Both the position numbers and the translations under genes were made by a program. This document shows positions 18,301 to 30,175 of a stretch of DNA of 64,000 bases, piece after piece. The DNA comes from Taeniopygia guttata. Its lineage: Eukaryota > Chordata > Aves > Passeriformes > Estrildidae. The stretch is from NCBI RefSeq assembly GCF_048771995.1, contig NC_133063.1:64868014-64932013 (forward strand), read 5' to 3'. Below the pieces are notes generated by a model. It had not been told where the DNA came from and did not search any database. It saw only the letters and a list, made by a program, of their open reading frames with translations. Each line of letters begins with the position of its first letter. The stretch's first letter is position 1.

Positions 18301-20987
18301 AGATGCTGCTCTCGGGGGGGCCTCCAACACCTCAAGGCCATCCCTTGGCTGATTATCACTACGCAGGTAAGCAAAGCAGAACTTGTTCCTTCACTGACAG
18401 ATGCTGCCATGCCCTGAATTGCCCTGTCAAGCATTTCTGCTCAAACAAGTAACACCAGCACATGGTCTCATCTTCTCTGGGGGCAGGGAAAGCACCAGCA
18501 TCTACTCCTTCAGCTTGTTGTCCATGACTTTTTCCCTGGGCAATGCCTGCTCTTGTCTTCATTGCCTTCTGAGGGAGCGGACATGTACACACGAGACGGA
18601 TGGATGGCGCCGCTTTTGTTTCGGCAGCCAATGGGATCTACTTCAAGCGGAGAGAGGGATCAATTTACCTGCTGCTTTTTATTGCCAGGCTCGGACAGAT
18701 GGACACCTGAAGAGCAGGAGTCCTTCCAAAAGGCTTTCCACACCTATGGCAAGGATTTTCAACTCATCCAGAAGCAGGTAAAGCCATAGGACATTCTTTC
18801 TACTTGAGAAGATCATCAAAAGGAGATGTTGCTTCTTTCTGGTACCAAGTACCGGAACTCAGTCTCTCTCTTCTCAAGCACCAAAAATGTTAAAGTAGTA
18901 ATGAAATGGGAAAAGGAATGCCTACATGAAAATGATGATCCTGCCTCTCCTGCCCTTGTGTCCAAGCTCTTTTGGAAGATGAAGGCTTATTCTCTCAGAG
19001 TTGTCTCATAGGTGTGCTGGTGCTTCCACAACACACCGTGCTGGGATAACTGGAGTGAAATGGGGAAAGAACTGTGCTAGATGATTTGCTTTTGATCTGC
19101 ACATTACATCTGTTACCATGTAGCATAACACAGGGTTTATTACATTGTATAATGCCTCTCTTACTCCACATTGATCTCATTTTACACCCTACTCAATTTA
19201 CTCCAGGATTTTACTTCCTAGGTTATACCATATCCTACTTTTTCTCCAATGCACCCTACAGGATTTTACAGTCCTTCTTTTTCTCTTCACAACAGATTCA
19301 GAGTAAGACCGTGGCACAGTGTGTGGAGTACTACTATTCCTGGAAAAAAGAGCGTAGGGTTGCCAGCGCTCTTGCTCAGGTGAGCGGGAAGGAGATGGAG
19401 ACATGCCAGGAAGGTCAAGAAAGTGGGAGAAGGGGACAAAACCCGCTGGTGAGCCATGCGAGACGCTCCTTTGCCAGGATCACATTGTCCCATGCACTGG
19501 GGAAGGTGCAGCAGATGCTGCCCCCGCGTTTCATTGTGCTGCTGCCCTGAAATCCTGGAGCATAACTTTGACCCAACAAAGCAGCACCATCACTAAAATG
19601 GGCTTTGACTCTCTCTAGATTTGACTCTCTCTCAAGGGCTGGCACCCTCGCTGATTCCAATCAGATCCTTAATTCCCCACTGCTTGCTAACATCAGTCAT
19701 CTGGGCTGCATTCATGGAGGTGCTGCAGATTTTCAGGGATCTTTTATAGCACCCCAGCATACTCCCCAAGGAGGAGTTGCTGATGCTGTGGCTCCATTAA
19801 AACTTTCCTTACCGGCAAACAGCTATATGGTTCAGAGAAAGAGAGAGAGAAAGAGATTCTTTTGGGTAGTAGAAAATTGGTAACCATGTGCCTTCACTAA
19901 TTTGACTGAATTTATTTTGACCCATTCCCTAGACATTTGTGGAGGAAAACTAGAGATAAACAGATGTTAGGCAGAGAGGTATAAATAAGAAATGTCAATA
20001 GAACTAGAGATACCCATGTCTTTATGCCACCCCTTTGGGCTGTAGAAAAGAGGAATATTTTCCTGCAAGCGCTGAATTGGCAGCCTGCTGCCAAATCCAG
20101 CCATTTTCTCAGCTCTTCAGGGTTTGGAGGAATTTGCTTAGGCCAATAGAGTTTTCTGCTGGACGCTCTGATTGACAGCTCTCTGAGAGGCAGGAAACAT
20201 TGATAAGGACTCTTTGATTTGCAGACTGTGGACAAAGCAAAGAGGAGCAAAAGCCCTCCCAGAAAGGAGGACGGGGAGCCAGGGAAGAGAAGCCGCAAGA
20301 GGGCTCGCAGCGCCGAGTGTCCCTGCTGCCAGCCGCAGCAGCCACCCCATTCGGCCAGAGGCCCCTTTCCCTGCGGGCAGTGCAAACGGTACGCAAGTTC
20401 CTCCTCTTCCTGCTCCAAGCTGCGCCTTTGGACTAAAAGAGCCTGACCGCTTTCAAAGGCACCACTGGGGAAGCTAAGGGCACTTGGAGGATCACCCCTC
20501 GCAGCCGTGCTCAAACCCACTTTAAACCCAAACAGCTTAGTTAAAACCCAGCATTCAGAATGAAACCCTGCCCTGCCCCAACAAGACACAATTCCTTCAA
20601 GTGGGAGTCGATGCATCAAAGCTTGGATTGATGGGGCTGATCCAATTAAAACTAGGATGAAGGCAAAGGAGGGAGAAATTTGAAGGAACTCTAGACAAGA
20701 AAGATCAGACTCATGGTGCTGATCCATTTGCAAATGTGTCACAGCCTGGAAAGACAGAAATGCATAGAAAAACGGAGACCTCGGCGCTCGTTTAATGGGG
20801 TGTCTTAAATTAACAATGCATGGTTTTTCTCCTCTCTTCCAGGGTGTTTGAAACCATAAAGGAAAGGAACAACCACAGGAGAAGGCATCGCCCACGGAAG
20901 GAAGCAGAGCCTCTCCCCAAGAAGAAAAGAGCAAATGAGGCCTGCAGCTGTCCAGGGCTAGCAAGAGTTAGCGGTCAAGAGGACTAG
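15331..20987 (+). CDS. ELM2-SANT-C2H2 (MIDEAS/TRERF1/ZNF541-type) gene, copy 2
   Basis: Exons a 15331-15389, b 15645-15675, c 16875-16924, d 17086-17225, e 17629-17732, f 18291-18366, g 18689-18777, h 19296-19379, i 20225-20388, j 20843-20987. All junctions are AG/GT and in phase; introns are 161-1199 nt with no other gene seen. The first in-frame ATG is in exon b (15667), giving 286 residues; exon a encodes a degenerate zinc finger and is coding only if an unseen upstream exon starts translation. Domains: basic tail 5-15; ELM2 about 21-110 (INVGSDFQAELPEL, ATLVWKPW); SANT about 128-178 (ending in VEYYYSWKK); basic linker with KRSRKRAR (205-212); C2H2 finger C234, C237, H250, H254; PKKKR (264-268). 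ELM2-SANT pairs of this family bind HDAC1/2 in the nucleus (MiDAC). Relatives exceed 1000 residues, so this is only the C-terminal module. Copy 2 has a private His-to-Gln change in exon g. Confidence 0.8.
16371..16701 (-). mobile_element. CR1 fragment, unit 2
   Basis: Equivalent of 412-742, in the intron between exons b and c of copy 2. Confidence 0.8.
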
Positions 20988-21194
20988 ATAGCAATAAGAT
21001 TGTTTGTTAAGTTTCTAGGGTTGTTTATTCTTCTACTTAGTTTACTAGATAGGAATCTCTCCATTTATTAGTTAAGATGCATTAGTATTATTAACGATGT
21101 ATTAGTATTATTAGATTTACCAGTAAGTGCAAGAGGTTTGGTGTTCGCTATCTTTTGCCCTTTTGTCTTTGTTGAGACACAATCTGTCTTTATC

Positions 21195-21200
21195 ATTAAA
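21195..21200 (+). promoter_or_regulatory. Poly(A) signal, gene copy 2
   Basis: ATTAAA, 207 nt after the stop at 20987. Confidence 0.6.
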
Positions 21201-21512
21201 CCAAAGTTTGCTCCATGACCTCTTTTTGTCTGCATGAAATCACTCAAGCAATGTTCGTTCCATTTGCTCGGTGTTGCAAACAGGGCATTTTCCCTGAGAG
21301 AAGAATCTGGGCACTTGGATGTCCCCCACAGGCCCAGCCCCTTGCTCAGCTGGCGGACTTACAAAGATCTGTCTCCGTTACTGCCACTGAAAGAAGGGTG
21401 GGGTTTCATCCTTTGATTCCTAAAAATCTCGGCTGCGAGTGCAAAGGGAGGCTTTGCTTAACGCAGTGGATTGGACCTAAAGGAGTGGTCCTGTCTCACT
21501 CTACTTGGAGGG

Positions 21513-21552
21513 ATAAAAGCAGCGGGTTTAGTCCTTTCTGTTGCCCAGCAAC
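21513..21552 (+). promoter_or_regulatory. Candidate promoter, gene copy 3
   Basis: ATAAAAG at 21513-21519 and X-box-like GTTGCCCAGCAAC at 21540-21552. Confidence 0.4.
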
Positions 21553-22754
21553 AAAAACAACTTTGTTTCATTTCGGGGGACAGATGGACTTGACCACCTT
21601 CAAGGACTTTCCTAACCTCTCTGATTCTATAACATTCATATCCACATGCACAACTAAGTCATCAGGAGTTCAGTTTCAGTTTCTCTTTAAAGGACCAGTC
21701 TCCCGCTCTGGGCTTCACCAATCTCCTTAGCTAAAGCAGAGCGGGAGTGAACAGGATCCTCTCACTTCTAACAGCTTTGGTATTTGCAGCAAAGAAGAAT
21801 CAAGCTCACTCCTTTATCCAGCTCAGCAAAGGGCACTGCCGGGCAAGGTTCTGGTAGCAGGGGCTGGGGAGGATGGACAGGGGCTGAGGGAGGGGGAATT
21901 GCCAGGCTGGTTCTGGGAAGCTGACCAAAGCTTGCCCTCGTCTGATGGAGGCCGTGGCAGCTGGTGGGATTTGGAGCCTACAAAGTACCTGTATTGCAGT
22001 GGGCCTTGTTACAGCTGCCCCCTCAGTTTGCTGCTGTGTGTGTAACACGCAGGCTGGGAAGGAAGCAAGATTGGCTCCTGCTTAACGTTAGGCAGGAAAG
22101 CACTAGAACCGGCTGGGTTTTGTCGTAGCTGGGACCTAAGCATTCAAACAAACACCAAGGCCCTTAGTGTGGAAAAGTAGTTCTGTTCGTGTTAGTGTTT
22201 TAGAGGAATGCCAGAGTTTTGAGATGAACATCTAGCTTCTTCAAGGCAGCTGGAAGATAGACATAGAAATCCTTCATTAATGTTCGCTGCAGAAATGCTG
22301 GTGGGTTGTCCCTGTGTCTGTGTGTGTCTCCATGAGTTCCCCAGAGACACATCCTGTTTCTCCGAGTTTCAAGGAAGGAGTGTTGAGCTAGGAGAGCAGC
22401 TCGGTAGCCCAAAGGAGAGAAAACGTCCAGTGACATTCTTGGGCAGCAGGCAATTGAGAAAGCAGGCAGGATGAATGCCTCCACTTGGAGAGAAAGCTTT
22501 GGAGTTGGTTCTCCACTGAGCTGGTTCAGAGAAGTTCTTCTCTTCTCTGAACCGGCAGCCTCTTGCTCCTCCCAGAGCCGGAGGAGAGCCTTCTGGTTCA
22601 GAGGCAGCAGGACTCCTTCTGGTTCTCCAGTGCAGGCAGCGTGGTACGGGCCCTTGGACAGAGCCAGGCTCCTGCGCATGTCCAGCTGGAGGCACCTGAC
22701 AGAGAAGCAGGGAGAAGACCCAGAGCTGTCCCTGCTCTGCTTTTCCCCGCCCAG

Positions 22755-25700
22755 AGGACTGATGAGAAATGCCCCAGTGGGAAGGTCCTCAGAGCAAACT
22801 TGCACCAGAAGAAGTAAGAGAGGCAAAGGTGGCCCATCCCCCTTTCTGTCCCCTGGGTCCCCTGGGGTTCTGCATGGAATGTTGGGCTGTGCCCGTAGCA
22901 ACTGTCGTTGTCTCCTGCTCCTGTGGCCGTTGGTGGAACACTGGTGGAGCAGTGGTGGAGCAGCAGCTGCAGGATCTGCTCCGGGGCTGTCCCTGACCAG
23001 CCCCCTTCTGGCCTCAGCACCAGATCTGGCCTCTGCATAGACATCCTCATCTCCTTGTCTGCTGCCAGGCATCCCCACAGCACTTTGGGAATGTCCAAGG
23101 TAAGAAAATCCCCGTTTGCCTTCAAAGCACTAACAGAATGGCAGCACGATCCAGTTGGCTGTCCCACCAACCACGACAGACATGCTCTGTGCTCACTTTC
23201 CCCAGACAAGGTTACACACGAAAGCGGGGCCCAGCTTCTGTAGGAATAATGCTGCCTCCAGTGAAAATACAGACCTTCCCATAGAGGACGTAGAGAGCTG
23301 TCACCATGCACTTGCAGATTCTCATCCACTGATGGCCTGAGGAAAAGTCATTGGTGCCCATTAAAGTCCTAAACCTATGTTGTGGTCACCCCAGAATATT
23401 AGTGAGGAAGTCAGGGGTTCAGTGTCAACAAATCCTGTTACTCTGCTCACAGATCCTCCAAAGCTTTAAAAGCCAGACTGATGGAAACTCCCCCCTGAGA
23501 TCCCTCCCATTCAGGACACGGAAGCAGTTCACTGGGCTTGCCCTCCAGTACTGGCTTTCACCTACAAAAATGATCTGCTTTCAGCGAGTCTTATATACTT
23601 ACATACTTCCATCATATACAGAAGCAGTATCATTTAATATGTTTATATTTTTTTCCCTCTGCTTCCATTGGATATCTTTTCCATGGAGATATTGCTATAG
23701 ATTTGTCCATGTTTTCCAATGCCAGTAGGTCTGGTTCTGCCTCGCGGTCAGAGGCAGCCATGGAATGCCATCTGGAGAGGTCCTTCTCAAGAACACAATG
23801 ACAGTATCACAGAGTTTTCTGGGTTGGAAGGGACTCACAAAGGTCATTGAGCCCGGCTCCTGGGCCTGCCCAGGATGGCCTCGAGAATCACACCCTGTGC
23901 CCAAGAGCAGCATCCAAACTCTTTTTGAGCTCTCTCAGCCTTGGTGCTGTGACCCCTTCCCTGGGGAGGCTGTCCCAGTGGCCAACCATCCTCTGGCTGA
24001 GGAACCTTTTCCTTATTTCCACTGGCACATCTTCCATGCCATTCTCCTGGGTCCTCTCACTGGCGCCAAGACGGAAGGGAGTAGTGCGTGGCCTTCTGAT
24101 TCTCCTCTCGGGGAAGCTGCAGACCACTGGAGGGTCCTGCCTCGGAAATTCCAAGTGCAAAAGGCAGCAATTCCACCAAACTGAGGGGAGATGGGACAGA
24201 GGAGCTTGTGGTTTGCAATGATGAGGGGGAGAAGGAAGGCTAGCGACACATCTTGGCAGAGTGGCTTTTATCTGGAGCATTGTTTTGCTCTCTTTCAGGT
24301 GAAAAGGAGAGGCACAAGGAAAAGGAAAGCAAGAGCCAACATTGAGCCGTGAGTTTTGGCACAGGGGTTAAAGGACAGCAAACTTGAGGAATGGCGAGGA
24401 GCAGAACTGCTATTTCAGAGTCAGGCTGGGATTGGTTGAAGCCTGTGGTTCCACGGCAGGTGTCTCTTGGCCATTTGCCTTTCTTATGACCACCTCCTTC
24501 TTCCTTTAGGCACATCAATGTTGGCAGTGACTTTCAGGCTGAGCTCCCTGAGCTGCAGACCAGACCGCCAAGTGAAGATGAAGAGCCTGCAACCCTGGTC
24601 TGGAAGCCCTGGGGGGAAGATGACTCTGACATGCAAAAACCAGACAGAGGTAGCTGTCAAGCTCTTTTTCCGCCCCTGAGATACTTGGGGGTGTGCAGGC
24701 TCTGCTTCTCTCCTTGTCTCGCCCATCTTCCCACGTGGGAGTCTAAGAGGCAAGGAGGATGCTTTTGCAGCAAAACAGGAAAAAGAACAGCCTTCCTGCT
24801 CCCCAAATTGGTCAGAGGCATTAGCCACTGGAAGAGGGGAGATTGGCCCCCACTTCTTATGACAGAAGCTGCTGTGAAGGCAGAGCCAGCATGTCTTGGG
24901 CCCCCGGTTCAGCTGCCCCTTTCTTTGCTCTCCTTTTCATGCTCTCCAGCCTGCACTTTCACGCTATTGTGCTTTCCTTCTGCCTTGTATGGCAACCGTT
25001 CCCTTTCCTCAGCTCAAGCCTGACTTGCGGTGGGTTTTTGTTGTGCTTGCAGTGAGAGAACTGTTGGACATGGCCAGCTCCCGTGGCCTTCCCAGGGCAG
25101 CAGCTAAGCTGGAGCTCGCCCTGCACTGCCTGCACCAGGCACGCGGCAGCGTTCCGGTAAGAAGCGGCTGTTTGGCTGCAGAGAAGAGTGGACAGGGAAT
25201 TAAAATGGCCCGGGCACTGGGAGAGCCTTTCCTGGCTGCTCTTTGAAGAAGGGAGTTGACAAGAGGCAGAGCACTTTTGCTGCCTGCCGTGTCTCCTCCA
25301 GCTGCATCAGGGGTGATTCCAAATGGCTCGAGCAGGGAGAATGTCTCTCCTGGAGGCACCGGCGCAGGGTCCCGCAGCCTCCTCCCTTGTAAATCTCCTG
25401 CAGATCTGTGTTCTCTAAGACATTTTGAGGTGTATAGAGGGGAAATTCCAAGAAGCCTCCATGAGCTGGGGCAATTCTGGGCACAGGAGGAGCATAAACC
25501 AAAATTGGGTTGGTCAGCAAAATGCCACTCCTGGGGACCGGGATCAAAGGCATGGGCAGCAAAAATGAGGGACTAGGAGCAAGCCACAATGTTGGACCCC
25601 TATGAGATGCCAGAAACTCTGAAGAGGCAAAGTAGCTGAAAGGCAGCATTTCTATTTTTCTGGCTCTTTTTTTGTTGTGGGGCAGCTAAAGTCTTTTTCC

Positions 25701-28408
25701 CTTTGATCTTGCAGGAGGCTCTGGAGATGCTGCTCTCGGGGGGGCCTCCAACACCTCAAGGCCATCCCTTGGCTGATTATCACTACGCAGGTAAGCAAAG
25801 CAGAACTTGTTCCTTCACTGACAGATGCTGCCATGCCCTGAATTGCCCTGTCAAGCATTTCTGCTCAAACAAGTAACACCAGCACATGGTCTCATCTTCT
25901 CTGGGGGCAGGGAAAGCACCAGCATCTACTCCTTCAGCTTGTTGTCCATGACTTTTTCCCTGGGCAATGCCTGCTCTTGTCTTCATTGCCTTCTGAGGGA
26001 GCAGACATGTACACACGAGACGGATGGATGGCGCCGCTTTTGTTTCGGCAGCCAATGGGATCTACTTCAAGCGGAGAGAGGGATCAATTTACCTGCTGCT
26101 TTTTATTGCCAGGCTCGGACAGATGGACACCTGAAGAGCAGGAGTCCTTCCAAAAGGCTTTCCACACCTATGGCAAGGATTTTCATCTCATCCAGAAGCA
26201 GGTAAAGCCATAGGACATTCTTTCTACTTGAGAAGATCATCAAAAGGAGATGTTGCTTCTTTCTGGTACCAAGTACCGGAACTCAGTCTCTCTCTTCTCA
26301 AGCACCAAAAATGTAAAGTAGTAATGAAATGGGAAAAGGAATGCCTACATGAAAATGATGATCCTGCCTCTCCTGCCCTTGTGTCCAAGCTCTTTTGGAA
26401 GATGAAGGCTTATTCTCTCAGAGTTGTCTCATAGGTGTGCTGGTGCTTCCACAACACACCGTGCTGGGATAACTGGAGTGAAATGGGGAAAGAACTGTGC
26501 TAGATGATTTGCTTTTGATCTGCACATTACATCTGTTACCATGTAGCATAACACAGGGTTTATTACATTGTATAATGCCTCTCTTACTCCACATTGATCT
26601 CATTTTACACCCTACTCAATTTACTCCAGGATTTTACTTCCTAGGTTATACCATATCCTATTTTCTCCAATGCACCCTACAGGATTTTACAGTCCTTCTT
26701 TTTCTCTTCACAACAGATTCAGAGTAAGACCGTGGCACAGTGTGTGGAGTACTACTATTCCTGGAAAAAAGAGCGTAGGGTTGCCAGCGCTCTTGCTCAG
26801 GTGAGCGGGAAGGAGATGGAGACATGCCAGGAAGGTCAAGAAAGTGGGAGAAGGGGACAAAACCCGCTGGTGAGCCATGCGAGACGCTCCTTTGCCAGGA
26901 TCACATTGTCCCATGCACTGGGGAAGGTGCAGCAGATGCTGCCCCCGCGTTTCACTGTGCTGCTGCCCTGAAATCCCAGAGCATAACTTTGACCCAACAA
27001 AGCAGCACCATCACTAAAATGGGCTTTGACTCTCTCTAGATTTGACTCTCTCTCAAGGGCTGGCACCCTCGCTGATTCCAATCAGATCCTTAATTCCCCA
27101 CTGCTTGCTAACATCAGTCATCTGGGCTGCATTCATGGAGGTGCTGCAGATTTTCAGGGATCTTTTATAGCACCCCAGCATACTCCCCAAGGAGGAGTTG
27201 CTGATGCTGTGGCTCCATTAAAACTTTCCTTACCGGCAAACAGCTATATGGTTCAGAGAAAGAGAGAGAGAAAGAGATTCTTTTGGGTAGTAGAAAATTG
27301 GTAACCATGTGCCTTCACTAATTTGACTGAATTTATTTTGACCCGTTCCCTAGACATTTGTGGAGGAAAACTAGAGATAAACAGATGTTAGGCAGAGAGG
27401 TATAAATAAGAAATGTCAATAGAACTAGAGATACCCATGTCTTTATGCCACCCCTTTGGGCTGTAGAAAAGAGGAATATTTTCCTGCAAGCGCTGACTTG
27501 GCAGCCCGCTGCCAAATCCAGCCATTTTCTCAGCTCTTCAGGGTTTGGAGGAATTTGCTTAGGCCAATAGAGTTTTCTGCTGGACGCTCTGATTGACAGC
27601 TCTCTGAGAGGCAGGAAACATTGATAAGGACTCTTTGATTTGCAGACTGTGGACAAAGCAAAGAGGAGCAAAAGCCCTCCCAGAAAGGAGGACGGGGAGC
27701 CAGGGAAGAGAAGCCGCAAGAGGGCTCGCAGCGCCGAGTGTCCCTGCTGCCAGCCGCAGCAGCCACCCCATTCGGCCAGAGGCCCCTTTCCCTGCGGGCA
27801 GTGCAAACGGTACGCAAGTTCCTCCTCTTCCTGCTCCAAGCTGCGCCTTTGGACTAAAAGAGCCTGACCGCTTTCAAAGGCACCACTGGGGAAGCTAAGG
27901 GCACTTGGAGGATCACCCCTCGCAGCCGTGCTCAAACCCACTTTAAACCCAAACAGCTTAGTTAAAACCCAGCATTCAGAATGAAACCCTGCCCTGCCCC
28001 AACAAGACACAATTCCTACAAGTGGGAGTCGATGCATCAAAGCTTGGATTGATGGGGCTGATCCAATTAAAACTAGGATGAAGGCAAAGGAGGGAGAAAT
28101 TTGAAGGAACTCTAGACAAGAAAGATCAGACTCATGGTGCTGATCCATTTGCAAATGTGTCACAGCCTGGAAAGACAGAAATGCATAGAAAAACGGAGAC
28201 CTCGGCGCTCGTTTAATGGGGTGTCTTAAATTAACAATGCATGGTTTTTCTCCTCTCTTCCAGGGTGTTTGAAACCATAAAGGAAAGGAACAACCACAGG
28301 AGAAGGCATCGCCCACGGAAGGAAGCAGAGCCTCTCCCCAAGAAGAAAAGAGCAAATGAGGCCTGCAGCTGTCCAGGGCTAGCAAGAGTTAGCGGTCAAG
28401 AGGACTAG
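22755..28408 (+). CDS. ELM2-SANT-C2H2 gene, copy 3
   Basis: Exons a 22755-22813, b 23069-23099, c 24299-24348, d 24510-24649, e 25053-25156, f 25715-25790, g 26113-26201, h 26717-26800, i 27646-27809, j 28264-28408. The predicted 286-residue product matches copy 1 over the exons visible there (His at the position where copy 2 has Gln). Exon c starts GTG AAA as in copies 1-2, while the introns after exon g carry variants of copies 4-5 (one T lost near 26312, TATTTTCTCC near 26658), so this copy is a mosaic. Start codon in exon b at 23091. Confidence 0.8.
23795..24125 (-). mobile_element. CR1 fragment, unit 3
   Basis: Same truncated CR1 insertion, intron b-c of copy 3. Confidence 0.8.
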
Positions 28409-28615
28409 ATAGCAATAAGATTGTTTGTTAAGTTTCTAGGGTTGTTTATTCTTCTACTTAGTTTACTAGATAGGAATCTCTCCATTTATTAGTTAAGATG
28501 CATTAGTATTATTAACGATGTATTAGTATTATTAGATTTACCAGTAAGTGCAAGAGGTTTGGTGTTCGCTATCTTTTGCCCTTTTGTCTTTGTTGAGACA
28601 CAATCTGTCTTTATC

Positions 28616-28621
28616 ATTAAA
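28616..28621 (+). promoter_or_regulatory. Poly(A) signal, gene copy 3
   Basis: ATTAAA, 207 nt after the stop at 28408. Confidence 0.6.
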
Positions 28622-28933
28622 CCAAAGTTTGCTCCATGACCTCTTTTTGTCTGCATGAAATCACTCAAGCAATGTTCGTTCCATTTGCTCGGTGTTGCAA
28701 ACAGGGCATTTTCCCTGAGAGAAGAATCTGGGCACTTGGATGTCCCCCACAGGCCCAGCCCCTTGCTCAGCTGGCGGACTTACAAAGATCTGTCTCCGTT
28801 ACTGCCACTGAAAGAAGGGTGGGGTTTCATCCTTTGATTCCTAAAAATCTCGGCTGCGAGTGCAAAGGGAGGCTTTGCTTAACGCAGTGGATTGGATCTA
28901 AAGGAGTGGTCCTGTCTCACTCTACTTGGAGGG

Positions 28934-28973
28934 ATAAAAGCAGCGGGTTTAGTCCTTTCTGTTGCCCAGCAAC
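28934..28973 (+). promoter_or_regulatory. Candidate promoter, gene copy 4
   Basis: ATAAAAG at 28934-28940 and X-box-like palindrome at 28961-28973. Confidence 0.4.
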
Positions 28974-30175
28974 AAAAACAACTTTGTTTCATTTCGGGGG
29001 ACAGATGGACTTGACCACCTTCAAGGACTTTCCTAACCTCTCTGATTCTATAAAATTCATATCCACATGCACAACTAAGTCATCAGGAGTTCAGTTTCAG
29101 TTTCTCTTTAAAGGACCAGTCTCCCGCTCTGGGCTTCACCAATCTCCTTAGCTAAAGCAGAGCGGGAGTGAACAGGATCCTCTCACTTCTAACAGCTTTG
29201 GTATTTGCAGCAAAGAAGAATCAAGCTCACTCCTTTATCCAGCCCAGCAAAGGGCACTGCCGGGCAAGGTTCTGGTAGCAGGGGCTGGGGAGGATGGACA
29301 GGGGCTGAGGGAGGGGGAATTGCCAGGCTGGTTCTGGGAAGCTGACCAAAGCTTGCCCTCGTCTGATGGAGGCCGTGGCAGCTGGTGGGATTTGGAGCCT
29401 ACAAAGTACCTGCATTGCAGTGGGCCTTGTTACAGCTGCCCCCTCAGTTTGCTGCTGTGTGTGTAACACGCAGGCTGGGAAGGAAGCAAGATTGGCTCCT
29501 GCTTAACGTTAGGCAGGAAAGCACTAGAACCGGCTGGGTTTTGTCGTAGCTGGGACCTAAGCATTCAAACAAACACCAAGGCCCTTAGTGTGGAAAAGTA
29601 GTTCTGTTCGTGTTAGTGTTTTAGAGGAATGCCAGAGTTTTGAGATGAACATCTAGCTTCTTCAAGGCAGCTGGAAGATAGACATAGAAATCCTTCATTA
29701 ATGTTCGCTGCAGAAATGCTGGTGGGTTGTCCCTGTGTCTGTGTGTGTCCCCATGAGTTCCCCAGAGACACATCCTGTTTCTCCGAGTTTCAAGGAAGGA
29801 GTGTTGAGCTAGGAGAGCAGCTCGGTAGCCCAAAGGAGAGAAAACGTCCAGTGACATTCTTGGGCAGCAGGCAATTGAGAAAGCAGGCAGGATGAATGCC
29901 TCCACTTGGAGAGAAAGCTTTGGAGTTGGTTCTCCACTGAGCTGGTTCAGAGAAGTTCTTCTCTTCTCTGAACCGGCAGCCTCTTGCTCCTCCCAGAGCC
30001 GGAGGAGAGCCTTCTGGTTCAGAGGCAGCAGGACTCCTTCTGGTTCTCCAGTGCAGGCAGCGTGGTACGGGCCCTTGGACAGAGCCAGGCTCCTGCGCAT
30101 GTCCAGCTGGAGGCACCTGACAGAGAAGCAGGGAGAAGACCCAGAGCTGTCCCTGCTCTGCTTTTCCCCGCCCAG

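Larger units (their letters stand above)
15961..23384 (+). repeat. Tandem array unit 2
   Basis: 7424 bp. It is closest to unit 1 in its left part (same GTG exon c). It shares TATTAGTG at its start only with unit 3. It has the intact, provirus-free site at 19019-19024. Confidence 0.95.
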
